A DNA stretch of 64,000 nt, from contig CP098528.1 in assembly GCA_030440445.1 (NCBI GenBank), forward strand, positions 3,906,001-3,970,000, read 5' to 3'. The DNA is from Halomonas sp. KG2. GTDB lineage: Bacteria; Pseudomonadota; Gammaproteobacteria; Pseudomonadales; Halomonadaceae. The position numbers and the translations under genes are program-made. Every line of letters begins with the position of its first letter. The first letter of the stretch is position 1. This document shows, one piece after another, positions 8,966-17,841 of the stretch. The notes under the pieces are model-generated. The model was not told the origin of the DNA. It did not search any database and saw only the letters and a list, made by a program, of their open reading frames with translations.

Positions 8966-10813
8966 TTAGCGGGCCTGGCGCTGCTTGGCTTCGCGGTAAC
9001 CTTGATAGGCTTTATTGACGGCTTCACGCTTGGAGACCTCGGGCACGGCTACTTCCCACCAGGCACCGCCTTCTTGGGTGCTGGGCAGTGGATCAGTATC
9101 CAGGGCAATCACGTAGGTCGAAGAGGCGCTGCGAGCGCGCACCAATGCCTGCTCTAGTTCCGCAATGCCGCTCACTGATTCAGACTCACAGCCCAACGCT
9201 TTAGCGTGGGCGGCAAAATCGGTTTTCGGTGCGCCCGCCTCGACAGTGCGGCAATCTTGCAGCAGGTTGTTAAACCCCGCGCCGCCGGTGGCGTGCTGCA
9301 AGCGGTTGATACAGCCATAACCGCGGTTATCCAACACCACCACAATCAGCTTGTGGCCCAGCATCACCGATGTCGCCAGCTCTGAGTTGTGCATCAGGTA
9401 GCTGCCATCGCCGACCATCACCACTACCTCGTTGTCGGGCTTGGCCATCTTGACGCCCAGCCCACCGGCAATTTCATAGCCCATGCAGGAGAAACCGTAC
9501 TCAACGTGGTAGTTGCCAGGGCCCGAACATTGCCAGAGTTTGTGCAGCTCGCCGGGTAAACCACCGGCAGCGCAGACCACGGTTGTATCGCTGCCAGCCT
9601 GGCGATTGACGGCCCCTATTACCTGAGCATCGGTGGGCAGCGCTAGCCCTTGATCTGCGGTTACACGGCGCACTATTTCGGCCCATTCGCGTTTGAGCGT
9701 GCCGGTTTGTTCGCGCCATTCATCGCTACCGCGCCACTCGCCCAGCGCTGCGTCGAGTTGCCCCATCCCGATCAAAGCATCGCAGCTAAGCGGCAACGCT
9801 TGATGCTTCAAGCTATCGAAACGGCCAACGTTAAGGGTGATCAGTGTTTTATCGTTGTCTTCAAACAGCGCCCGAGAGCCAGTGGTAAAGTCCTGCAGTC
9901 GTGTGCCCACCGCCAGAATGACATCCGCCTGCTCCGCCAACTGGTTGGCAGCTGCACTACCGGTCACCCCAATGGCACCCACAGCGCAAGGGTGGCTATC
10001 GGCCAGCGCGCCCTTCCCCGCCTGGGTTTCAGCCACCGGAATAGCGCGCTTTTTGGCAAACTCGGCTAAGGCATCGCAGGCAGCCGCGTAATGCACGCCG
10101 CCGCCAGCAATGATCAGCGGGCGCTTGGCCTGTTGCAGTGCGGCGATGGCTTGGCGAAGCTCGTAAGCATCCGGTGGCGAGCGGCGAATGCGGTGCACTT
10201 TGGGGGCAAAAAATGCCGCAGGATAATCGTAGGCAAAGGTTTGCACATCCTGGGGCAGCGCCAGGGTCGCGGGGCCGCAGTGTTCAGGGTCAAGCAGAGT
10301 GGCAATCGCCTGAGGCAGGCTGGTCAGCAACTGCTCGGGGCGGTTAATGCGGTCGAAGTAGCGCGATACCGGGCGAAAACAGTCGTTGACGCTAATCGTC
10401 GGGTCACCGAAATGTTCCACTTGTTGCAGTACCGGATCCGGTTCGCGGGTGGCAAAGGTGTCCCCCGGCAGCAGCAGGATCGGCAAGCGGTTGGCGTGAG
10501 CGAGCGCCGCGGCGGTGACCATATTGGTCGCCCCTGGGCCGATGGAGCTGGTCGCCGCCATTAGGCGCTGGCGGCCATTGGCTTTGGCAAAGGCAATCGC
10601 CGCGTGGGCCATGGACTGCTCGTTATGGGCGCGAAAGGTCGGCAATTCGTCTTGCACGTGGTAAAGCGCTTCGCCTAACCCCGCCACATTGCCATGACCA
10701 AAAATCGCAAACACCCCCTCAAAAAGCGCCACTTCTTGGCCATTGATCTCAATACGCTGAGCGGAGAGATACTTGACCAGTGCTTGAGCCATGGTGAGTC
10801 GAATGGTGCTCAT
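8966..10813 (-). CDS. iolD: 3D-(3,5/4)-trihydroxycyclohexane-1,2-dione acylhydrolase (decyclizing) IolD
   Basis: A 615-residue thiamine-diphosphate enzyme that opens the ring of the IolE product to give 5-deoxy-D-glucuronate. The N-terminal PYR domain carries 'GVFAIFGHGNVAGLGEAL' and 'RAHNEQSMAHAAIAFAK', the latter with the activating Glu. The central domain has 'RPLIIAGGGVHYA'. The C-terminal domain has the ThDP/Mg motif 'GDGSYLMHNSELATS...VVVLDNRGYG'. It starts one base after the iolC stop, so the two are very likely translationally coupled; the ribosome site gaggagg overlaps the iolC end. Confidence 0.97.
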   Translation of the reverse strand: MSTIRLTMAQALVKYLSAQRIEINGQEVALFEGVFAIFGHGNVAGLGEALYHVQDELPTFRAHNEQSMAHAAIAFAKANGRQRLMAATSSIGPGATNMVTAAALAHANRLPILLLPGDTFATREPDPVLQQVEHFGDPTISVNDCFRPVSRYFDRINRPEQLLTSLPQAIATLLDPEHCGPATLALPQDVQTFAYDYPAAFFAPKVHRIRRSPPDAYELRQAIAALQQAKRPLIIAGGGVHYAAACDALAEFAKKRAIPVAETQAGKGALADSHPCAVGAIGVTGSAAANQLAEQADVILAVGTRLQDFTTGSRALFEDNDKTLITLNVGRFDSLKHQALPLSCDALIGMGQLDAALGEWRGSDEWREQTGTLKREWAEIVRRVTADQGLALPTDAQVIGAVNRQAGSDTTVVCAAGGLPGELHKLWQCSGPGNYHVEYGFSCMGYEIAGGLGVKMAKPDNEVVVMVGDGSYLMHNSELATSVMLGHKLIVVVLDNRGYGCINRLQHATGGAGFNNLLQDCRTVEAGAPKTDFAAHAKALGCESESVSGIAELEQALVRARSASSTYVIALDTDPLPSTQEGGAWWEVAVPEVSKREAVNKAYQGYREAKQRQAR

Positions 10814-10814
10814 C

Positions 10815-12773
10815 TTACGCCTCCTCGGTGTGGGCCAGCGTTTGCGGCTGCGCCTGCCTTAATTGCCGCCACGCCGTTATCAGTTCGGCATAGTTCTGGG
10901 CGACGCGCTCTACCAAACTAGCGTCGTCGATACGCCCGGCCAGCCAATCACGACTCGCACTGGCAAATAGCGTGCGGCCAACGGTGAAACCCTTACAGCA
11001 GGCATGATTGGCGGCTGCTTCAAAGCCGCGTTTCATGTCGTCCATAGGGGCGTCGAGTCCGAGCAGTACAACCCCACGGCAGTAAGCATCCTCGCGCTCA
11101 ATCGTCTCGCCCACCGCCTGCCAGGCAACATCCGTCATTGAGGGTAGCTTCCACCAGTCTGGGCGAATGCCTAGGTTGTAGAGCCGCTGAAGGCTGCGCG
11201 GTAGCGTCGTGTTATCGCTTGGCATATCAGCGGGAGGGATTATCTCAATCAGCAACTCCAGCCCATAAGCACAGGCCGCCTGATAGAGCTGGCGCAGACG
11301 CTCTTCCTGCTCCAGGCGCAGTGAGAGTTCATCGTCAGGGTGGTAAAACACCAAGCATTTAATGATCTGTTCTCTAGGCCAGTTGCGTAGGCAGGCACCT
11401 AAGTCATCGCCATGCTGGAAACGCAGCGGGCGTGAGCCTGGCAGCTCTACCGGTCGACCAATCCACCAGCCTTTTCCACTGGCATGATTGAGCGCGTCCT
11501 GACCCAGCACGTCATCAACCAGGATCGCGGGAGTGGAGATACCGCCCAGCTTGGCGCCCTCTTCAGCGGCGCTGACCAAGAGTTTTTTGAGTGCTGGCAG
11601 CCGCGCGCTGTTGGCATGCTCTTCGCGGGCCATATCGGTAAGCTGGCGACGATGATCAAATGCTAACCCCAGCACTTCGGGCCATTGAACGGGCACCCGG
11701 GTAGTGACGCGGTGCAGATGATTCAGGCGTTGATCGATATCCGGACGGGGTACCTCATCCCGGCGCGCCAAGTAATCAAATAACTCGTCTTCGGTGGGCA
11801 TGGCGGGGGCACAGCCGTGGCGGGAGACCACCAGCGCGCCGCAGGCATTGGCATAGCTGGCACTGGTTTGCCAGGATTCATTGCGTAGCCAGCCACGTAG
11901 CAGCCCACTCATAAAGGCATCGCCAGCGCCCAGTACATTGAGTACTTCGACCTGAACGCCCTTGACCAGAATGCCATCTTCAATGCGGTCAGGAATCGCC
12001 CCTTCAAACACGACACAGCCCATGGGGCCCAGCTTGCATACCAGGGTCGCCTGGCTAACCTCACGCACCGCGCGCAGGGCCGTTAAGGTGTCGGTGCTGC
12101 CACCGGCAATATGAAACTCCTCTTCGGTGCCCACAATCAGGTCAAAATCTGGCAGCCAGCGCTGCAGGCCGGTGGTCACTTCATCATCGGCGATAAAGCG
12201 GGTTTCGCCATCGCCGGGGTTGGTCAGCCCCCACAGCACGGGGCGGTAGTCGATATCCAACACCCGCTTCACGTCATGCTGGGCGGCAGCGTCCAGTGCT
12301 TTGCGGCACGCCCGGCGAGTGGTATCGGTAGAAAGGTGGGTGCCGGTAATCGCCAGCGCCTTGGCCCGAGCGATAAATTCAGGGTCGATGGCGTCGGCAT
12401 CGATGGCCATATCGGCACAGTCGCGGCGGTAAAATAGCAGCGGGAAGCTTTCGCGATCTTTTAACGCCAGCAGCACCAAGCCGGTGTGGCGCTCAGGGTC
12501 GGTTTGTAGCGCAGAGGTATCCACCCCCACTCGTGCTAATTCCTCGCGAACAAAGTTGCCCATTTGTTCATCGCCGACCCGCGAGAGCATGGCAGACTTC
12601 AATCCTAAACGAGCGGTGCCGTAAGCCATATTGCCCGAGCTGCCACCTAGGTACTTGGCAAAGCTCGCCACGTCTTCTAAACGGCTGCCAATCTGCTCGG
12701 CGTACAGGTCGACCGCCACACGTCCCAGGCAAATCAGGTCTAGCGGCCGGTGTTGACTATTGTTATTCAGCAT
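10815..12773 (-). CDS. iolC: IolC kinase fused to DUF2090 aldolase-like domain
   Basis: A 652-residue fusion. Residues about 10-330 are a PfkB/ribokinase-type sugar kinase: 'LGGSSGNMAYGTARLG' near residue 42 and the catalytic 'GAGDAFMSGLL' with Asp285. This half phosphorylates 5-dehydro-2-deoxy-D-gluconate. Residues about 340-640 are a DUF2090 barrel related to class I aldolases ('LLIEIIPPADM', 'GVVLLGLDAPMDDM', 'KGFTVGRTLF'). It is thought to cleave the phosphorylated product to dihydroxyacetone phosphate and malonate semialdehyde, replacing a free IolJ. No separate iolJ is present in the locus, which fits this. ggggaga precedes the ATG. Confidence 0.94.
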   Translation of the reverse strand: MLNNNSQHRPLDLICLGRVAVDLYAEQIGSRLEDVASFAKYLGGSSGNMAYGTARLGLKSAMLSRVGDEQMGNFVREELARVGVDTSALQTDPERHTGLVLLALKDRESFPLLFYRRDCADMAIDADAIDPEFIARAKALAITGTHLSTDTTRRACRKALDAAAQHDVKRVLDIDYRPVLWGLTNPGDGETRFIADDEVTTGLQRWLPDFDLIVGTEEEFHIAGGSTDTLTALRAVREVSQATLVCKLGPMGCVVFEGAIPDRIEDGILVKGVQVEVLNVLGAGDAFMSGLLRGWLRNESWQTSASYANACGALVVSRHGCAPAMPTEDELFDYLARRDEVPRPDIDQRLNHLHRVTTRVPVQWPEVLGLAFDHRRQLTDMAREEHANSARLPALKKLLVSAAEEGAKLGGISTPAILVDDVLGQDALNHASGKGWWIGRPVELPGSRPLRFQHGDDLGACLRNWPREQIIKCLVFYHPDDELSLRLEQEERLRQLYQAACAYGLELLIEIIPPADMPSDNTTLPRSLQRLYNLGIRPDWWKLPSMTDVAWQAVGETIEREDAYCRGVVLLGLDAPMDDMKRGFEAAANHACCKGFTVGRTLFASASRDWLAGRIDDASLVERVAQNYAELITAWRQLRQAQPQTLAHTEEA

Positions 12774-12863
12774 AAATGTCTCCCCACGTCACAAATTCGT
12801 GGTATCGGGCAAAAGAGGGCGCTGGGCATAAAAGCGTCTTGGGTGGCTATCGATGAGGCTTGC

Positions 12864-13664
12864 CTAAAAGGAGAAGGCAGCACGGAATCGATCAAGGGCG
12901 AGGCCGTCATCGCCAGAGGCCCAACCTTCTAACCCCACCGTGCCGCGATAGCCTATGTCGTTCAGCGCTTGAGCAATGGCCGGGTAGTTAATCTCGCCAG
13001 TCCCCGGTTCGCAGCGCCCAGGCACATCGGCTACCTGCACTTCACCAATGTACGGCCCGCAGCGGCGAATCAATTCAATCAGATTACCTTCGCCAATTTG
13101 GGCGTGATAAACGTCTAGCATGATGCGCAAGCTAGGCCGGTCGATACTCTCCACCAGCGCAAGCACATCTTCCAGGCGAGCAAACGGCACGCCGGGGTGA
13201 TCAACCTCGGTATTAAGGTTTTCAAGCACGAAGGTGACACCGTGCTGCTCGCCGAGATCTGCCAGCCGATTGAGCGTTTCGCGGGCTTTTAGCCACATAG
13301 CGCCCGTCATCTGCTGGCAAGGCTGAACGGGCAACCCATTACCATCTAGCCCGGTGCCGTGAAGGTTAAGGCGCGGAATGCCAAGGCGCTTTGCTACCTC
13401 AACCGACTCAGCGGCGGTGCGTAGCAATTCATCTGCCCCGGGGGCATCTGCCAGGGTGCCGGTGACATAGCCGGTCATGGACGAAAACGTCGCCCCGCTA
13501 TTGGCCAGCGCGTCAATGTCGTGCTTCGTCCAGTCCCAGATTTCGACTTGAAAGCCCAGTTCAGAAATATGCTTAACGCGTTCCAGCATCGGCAAATCGC
13601 AGAAGATCATTTCAGCACAGACAGCCAGCGTGAACGGCGATGATGGGGACAACTTATTCATCAT
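12864..13664 (-). CDS. Hydroxypyruvate isomerase-like TIM-barrel protein of the iol locus
   Basis: A 266-residue sugar isomerase/epimerase of the AP-endonuclease-2 TIM-barrel fold. Typical metal-site segments are 'FVLENLNTEVDHPG' (Glu), 'RIMLDVYHAQIGEGN' (Asp, His), 'IGEVQVADVPGR' and 'YRGTVGLEGW' (Glu). Overall it resembles hydroxypyruvate isomerase (Hyi) and the IolH/IolI proteins of inositol clusters. Between the ABC ATPase gene (6 bp gap) and iolC, it probably interconverts inosose isomers or a related cyclitol; the exact reaction is inferred from location only. Two adjacent ATGs are possible starts. Confidence 0.85.
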   Translation of the reverse strand: MMNKLSPSSPFTLAVCAEMIFCDLPMLERVKHISELGFQVEIWDWTKHDIDALANSGATFSSMTGYVTGTLADAPGADELLRTAAESVEVAKRLGIPRLNLHGTGLDGNGLPVQPCQQMTGAMWLKARETLNRLADLGEQHGVTFVLENLNTEVDHPGVPFARLEDVLALVESIDRPSLRIMLDVYHAQIGEGNLIELIRRCGPYIGEVQVADVPGRCEPGTGEINYPAIAQALNDIGYRGTVGLEGWASGDDGLALDRFRAAFSF

Positions 13665-13670
13665 GCTTCC

Positions 13671-14558
13671 TTAATAACCGCTTGCCGCTCGCGGTGAAGA
13701 TTGCTCTGCACTGCTTGCATCGGCAGGCTGAGTGTCTTGGTCGGCTAAGCTGGCCTTCTTGGCTTTATCTTCCCGCTGGAATTCCGCAAGCTCTGCATCC
13801 AGGCTTTCAAGCTCAGCGCCACCCGCCATCATGTTGAGCACTTCTTCGCGGCTGACTTCTTCTTTGCGGAAGGAGCCCAAACTACCGCCGCGTGACAATA
13901 GGGTGAACGCATCCGCCACTGGGTAAGCATGGTGGACGTTGTGGGTAATAAAGATAACCGCCAGGCCATCGGCGCGGGCTTTGGCAATGTAGCGCAGTAC
14001 AACAGACGCCTGCTTGACCCCAAGCGCGGACGTGGGCTCATCCAGAATCAGCACTTTGGCACCAAAGTAGACGGCACGAGCAATCGCCACACACTGGCGC
14101 TCCCCACCAGAAAGCGTGCCCACCGGCTGGCTTGGGTCGCGTACATCAATACCGATTTTAGCCATTTCCTCTTTGGCAACCCGGTCGGCATATTTCCAAT
14201 CAATCCGCTTTAAAGGCCCCCAGCCCACCGTCGGTTCGCGCCCCATAAAAAAGTTACGGGTAATCGACATCAACGGCACCATTGCCAGATCCTGGAAAAC
14301 GGTCGCGATACCAGCGTCTAATGCATAAGCTGGGGACTTGAAACGAGCGGGTTTGCCATCCAGTAGCATTTCGCCGTGGGTGGGCTGGTGAACACCGGAA
14401 AGGGTTTTAATCAACGTTGACTTGCCAGCACCGTTATCCCCTAGCAGGCACATAACCTCACCGGAGTAGACCTGCATCGAGATATCACTTAAGGCGATAA
14501 CACTGCCGAAGTGTTTGCTGACACTGCGCATTTCAATCATTGGCGTACGTGTGGTCAT
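13671..14558 (-). CDS. Inositol/sugar ABC transporter ATPase, single nucleotide-binding domain
   Basis: A 295-residue ATPase with Walker A 'GDNGAGKST' (residues 40-48), signature 'LSGGERQ', Walker B 'VLILDEPT' and the switch His in 'FITHN'. Unlike RbsA-type sugar importers, which carry two fused ATPase domains (about 500 residues), this has one domain plus a charged C-terminal tail of about 50 residues ('[19 protein letters not shown]'). It would work as a homodimer with the permease encoded 1 bp upstream. ggagg near the permease end sets the start. It powers import of the ligand bound by the 15745-16695 product, presumably myo-inositol. Confidence 0.93.
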   Translation of the reverse strand: MTTRTPMIEMRSVSKHFGSVIALSDISMQVYSGEVMCLLGDNGAGKSTLIKTLSGVHQPTHGEMLLDGKPARFKSPAYALDAGIATVFQDLAMVPLMSITRNFFMGREPTVGWGPLKRIDWKYADRVAKEEMAKIGIDVRDPSQPVGTLSGGERQCVAIARAVYFGAKVLILDEPTSALGVKQASVVLRYIAKARADGLAVIFITHNVHHAYPVADAFTLLSRGGSLGSFRKEEVSREEVLNMMAGGAELESLDAELAEFQREDKAKKASLADQDTQPADASSAEQSSPRAASGY

Positions 14559-14559
14559 G

Positions 14560-15690
14560 TTATTTGGCCTCCATCGCCTTTTTGCGCATGTAATTGTTGA
14601 ATAGCACCGCCACCAGCAACATCACGCCCAGGAAAACCTGGAACCAGTCGGTATTAACGCCGGTGTAAAAAATGCCCATTTGCACCATGCCAAAGATCAG
14701 TGCGCCTAGAGCTGCGCCGATAGCGGAGCCATAACCACCGGTCAGCAAAGCGCCACCAATTACCACCGCAATAATGGCTTCAAGTTCTTTTAGTAGGCCG
14801 CGGATGGTGTCCGCCGAGCCGGTATCCATCACCTGTATGCAGGCAAAGATGGTGGCGGAGAAAGCGGTAAACATAAACAGTGAAATCTTGACGCGCTGGA
14901 CGGGGACGCCTGAATTGCGCGCCGCATTGGCATCGCCACCGCTAGCGAATATCCAGTTGCCGTAAGGCGTGCACAGCAGTACCCAAGTCGCTACAGCGGT
15001 TAAGCCCAGCCACCAGACAATCGAGACGGGAATACCGGTGACCGTGGGGTTGCCCGCAAAGTTGGTCGCCATCCAGCCATTTGCTGCCATCCAGCTAAAT
15101 AGGCCCGTCGCGACTTCTCCAGAGAAAAGCGCCGCAAACCAATCTCCGGGGATATGATCCTGCACTCCTCCTACCTGAGTACGCCCCGTCAACAACCGGC
15201 TAGTACCGATAGCCAGGCCGCGCAGAATGAACAGGAAGCCCAGGGTAACGATAAATGACGGCAAGCCTGTTTTATTGACCAGATTACCGTTAATCCAGCC
15301 CACCAGACCCGCACAGGCGAACGCCAATAGAATTGCGGCCCATAGCGGCCAGCCATACTCCACCGCGGGGATGGCAATCAGAATGCCTGCCAGGCCAATC
15401 ATCGAGCCAATCGAAAGATCAAACTCTCCGCCGATCATCAGCAACGCGGCCGCCGTGGCGATAATGCCGAGCTGAGCGGCGACTTCAAGAAAATTAATAA
15501 TACCCGCTGGGGTAAACATTCCGGTGCCGCTGGAGGCAGCGATAAAGAAGGCAAGCACCAACACGGCACCGGCCAGCGCCCCCAACTCCGGGCGATTAAG
15601 CGCTTTCTTCCAGAAAGAGACTCTCTGGATACGCTCATCTTGATCAGCCGCTGCTGGCGCAACCGATGGTTTCGTTTCAGTGGAATTCAT
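14560..15690 (-). CDS. Inositol/sugar ABC transporter permease (RbsC type)
   Basis: A 376-residue membrane protein with roughly ten hydrophobic segments and a polar N-terminal extension. Family marks of the RbsC/XylH permeases are '[19 protein letters not shown]', '[35 protein letters not shown]' and '[33 protein letters not shown]'. It pairs with the ATPase gene 1 bp downstream and the periplasmic binding protein gene 54 bp upstream. A large periplasmic loop near residues 160-215 is longer than in ribose permeases. Confidence 0.94.
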   Translation of the reverse strand: MNSTETKPSVAPAAADQDERIQRVSFWKKALNRPELGALAGAVLVLAFFIAASSGTGMFTPAGIINFLEVAAQLGIIATAAALLMIGGEFDLSIGSMIGLAGILIAIPAVEYGWPLWAAILLAFACAGLVGWINGNLVNKTGLPSFIVTLGFLFILRGLAIGTSRLLTGRTQVGGVQDHIPGDWFAALFSGEVATGLFSWMAANGWMATNFAGNPTVTGIPVSIVWWLGLTAVATWVLLCTPYGNWIFASGGDANAARNSGVPVQRVKISLFMFTAFSATIFACIQVMDTGSADTIRGLLKELEAIIAVVIGGALLTGGYGSAIGAALGALIFGMVQMGIFYTGVNTDWFQVFLGVMLLVAVLFNNYMRKKAMEAK

Positions 15691-15744
15691 AGCGATCGAC
15701 TCCCAAGGCTCGACACCGCCGAGCCTTTTCCGATTAGGTAGTTA

Positions 15745-16695
15745 TCAGCGGATGCCCTGACTACTCAGCTCAATGACCTGAGCAGCGTTTTCTTGAGTAA
15801 CAAATCCAGGGCCGGTGGCAACATCCCCTGCGGGCAGCAGACCGTTCTTGACGAACTGATCTAGGAACATGACAGGTAAATAGCCCTGCATGTACTGCTG
15901 TTGGTCGATCGCAAAGTCCAGTTCACCCGCATCCAAGGCTTCCAAAATACCGGGTGAAAGATCAAAAGTACCAAGGGTGAACATATCGGTTGCCCCCTGC
16001 TCACGCATGGCCCGAATCATCGGATCAGCGGCCAATGCACCCAAAGTCAGCACACCACGTACATCACTGTTCTCATTAAGGTAAGCGACAATGGCATTGC
16101 GAATATTGGTGGGGTCGTAAGTGGTCGCTAGCTGCTCAGCATTGCCATCGAAGCCGTCGACAAAACCATCACAGCGCTGGTCCAGTCCTTGGTTGCCTTG
16201 TTCATGGTTAACGCAGACGCCTTTCTCAACGCCCATTTCCTGCATGCGCTCAGCAGCCTGCTTACCTGCTTCATACTCACTTTGCCCAACGTGCAGCCGG
16301 GCACCATAATCCCTTGCCACATCGCCACCGGAGTTAATGGTGATGACGGGTATGCCGTTATCGACAGCATTTTGGACAGCGCCACCCAGGGCATTTTCGT
16401 CAGTGAAAGAAAGGATCAGACCATCAGGGTTCGACGCCACCGCCGCTTGAACAAGCTGCTGCATTTTGGCCATGTCAAAGGTGGAAGGCGCGCGATACTC
16501 CAGGCTAGCCCCGACGGTTTCGGCGGCGGCTTCTGCGCCGTTTTTCACTACCGACCAGAAAGGATCAGAGGGAACGCCATGGGTCACCATGACGAAACGG
16601 CTCTCTTCTTGCTCTGTTTCTTGTGCTTGTACGGCACCTGCCATTAATGCCGTGGCGGCGGCAGAGGCTAGAAGCCATTGAGATAGACGTGCCAT
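15745..16695 (-). CDS. Periplasmic sugar/inositol-binding protein of ABC importer
   Basis: A 316-residue type I periplasmic binding protein. A clear signal peptide of about 24 residues ends at 'AGAVQAQETEQ'. The mature part shows the RbsB pattern: 'MVTHGVPSDPFWSVVKNGAEAAAETVG', 'GLILSFTDENALGGAVQNAVDNGIPVITINSGGD', and 'GVLTLGALAADPMIRAM'. It is the first gene of the minus-strand inositol unit and its promoter region carries the proposed IolR operators, so inositol is the likely ligand. The 54-bp gap before the permease gene has no strong hairpin. gagga lies 8 bp before the ATG. Confidence 0.93.
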   Translation of the reverse strand: MARLSQWLLASAAATALMAGAVQAQETEQEESRFVMVTHGVPSDPFWSVVKNGAEAAAETVGASLEYRAPSTFDMAKMQQLVQAAVASNPDGLILSFTDENALGGAVQNAVDNGIPVITINSGGDVARDYGARLHVGQSEYEAGKQAAERMQEMGVEKGVCVNHEQGNQGLDQRCDGFVDGFDGNAEQLATTYDPTNIRNAIVAYLNENSDVRGVLTLGALAADPMIRAMREQGATDMFTLGTFDLSPGILEALDAGELDFAIDQQQYMQGYLPVMFLDQFVKNGLLPAGDVATGPGFVTQENAAQVIELSSQGIR

Positions 16696-16757
16696 AAATA
16701 ATTCCTCATAACGTTATCGTTGTTGGTAGGGAAGTGGCATTAAATGCCTTGGCGTTA

Positions 16758-16773
16758 TGAAATATAGATTCCA
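16758..16773. promoter_or_regulatory. iolR: IolR operator candidate 1
   Basis: TGAAATATAGATTCCA is a near-palindrome (TGAAAT / ATTCCA, one mismatch) in the divergent promoter region. It fits the GGAA-N6-TTCC consensus that I recall for rhizobial IolR except for one base. It lies exactly 60 bp (start to start) from the second copy, about six helical turns, which would suit looping or co-operative binding. Confidence 0.6.
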
Positions 16774-16817
16774 AACATCGGTTATAGCAAATTATTTATT
16801 CTATACTTTGGTATAAA

Positions 16818-16833
16818 TGGAATATTTATTCCA
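16818..16833. promoter_or_regulatory. iolR: IolR operator candidate 2
   Basis: TGGAATATTTATTCCA has perfect 6-bp arms (TGGAAT / ATTCCA) and a GGAA-N6-TTCC core. It is between the binding-protein gene and iolR, overlapping an AT-rich stretch (16787-16820) that probably holds the promoters. Binding by the RpiR-type regulator encoded next door would control both divergent transcripts. Confidence 0.7.
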
Positions 16834-16910
16834 ATCAACTAGACTGCACAGCAACGAGTCACTTTGCTCAGTACTGCATATCCACTAGTACATAAGCAGA
16901 AGGGTGCTAG

Positions 16911-17804
16911 ATGGGCCAACGCGAAGGAATTTGTATGCCACAACCACCACAGAGCTACCGTGAGTTGGAAACGCTGATCACCGCCGAGTACGCCACACTG
17001 AGCAAACGCTTACAGCAAACCGCGCGCTTTATGCTTGATCACCCTCAGGAAGTTGCTTTAGCGACCGTGGCCAAAATTGCCGAACAGGCGGATGTCACGC
17101 CATCCACCTTAATTCGCTTGGCCAATAGCTTGGGCTTTAAAGGCTTTTCCGAAATGCAGCAGCTGTTTCGCAGCCGCCTGGTCGATGAGTTGCCTAACTA
17201 CACCGAGCGAATTCGTGCAGTACGCAGCGCCACCGGAGAAACACCTGATAGCACCCAACTATTATGGGAGTTCGCTGACGCCAACCGCGCCGTGCTTGAG
17301 CAGTTACCCAGCCGTATTGATCCAGAGAGCCTAGAGAAGGCGCTAGACATTTTTGAAAAGGCCCATGCGATTCATGTGATGGGCGCACGACGTAGCTTCA
17401 TGGTCGCCAGCTACATGACCTATGCCCTGGCGCATGTGGATAAACCTGCGCTGCTGGTCAGTGGTTTGGGGGGAATGTACGGCGAGCAACTGCGCGCGAT
17501 GAGCCAACATGACGCCCTACTGACCATCAGCTTCTCTCCCTATGCCGAAGAGAGCCAAAAAGCCTGCGAAGACGCCCATCAGCGCGGTTTACCCATTGTG
17601 GTGATTACTGATTCAAGCCTCAGCCCACTGGCGCGTTTCGCGGATGTTACTTTCGTGGTTAACGAAGCTGAAGTGAAAAGTTTTCGCGGCTTGACCGCAT
17701 CGCTCTGCTTAACCCAAGCCTTGGCAATTGCACTGGGCGTGCGACAAGACAAATCCCGAGACAAAGCCCAGGAAAAAGCCTCAACTAAAAAACGTAAGAC
17801 ATAA
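16911..17804 (+). CDS. iolR: MurR/RpiR family transcriptional regulator, probable IolR
   Basis: A 297-residue regulator with an N-terminal RpiR winged HTH (residues about 15-85, 'VAKIAEQADVTPSTLIRLANSLGFKGFSEMQQLF') and a C-terminal SIS sugar-phosphate-binding domain (residues about 130-270, 'AIHVMGARRSFMVASYMTYAL', 'LLTISFSPYAEES'). Such proteins repress sugar operons until a pathway intermediate binds the SIS domain. The location between the two inositol transcripts identifies its targets. Two starts are possible, each with a good ribosome site: ATG 16911 (agaaggg) and ATG 16935 (gaagga), the latter giving 289 residues. The C-terminal tail is unusually lysine-rich. Confidence 0.92.
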   Translation: MGQREGICMPQPPQSYRELETLITAEYATLSKRLQQTARFMLDHPQEVALATVAKIAEQADVTPSTLIRLANSLGFKGFSEMQQLFRSRLVDELPNYTERIRAVRSATGETPDSTQLLWEFADANRAVLEQLPSRIDPESLEKALDIFEKAHAIHVMGARRSFMVASYMTYALAHVDKPALLVSGLGGMYGEQLRAMSQHDALLTISFSPYAEESQKACEDAHQRGLPIVVITDSSLSPLARFADVTFVVNEAEVKSFRGLTASLCLTQALAIALGVRQDKSRDKAQEKASTKKRKT

Positions 17805-17841
17805 ACACCAAGCCAACAGCAACAACAAAACAGGAGTGCTT

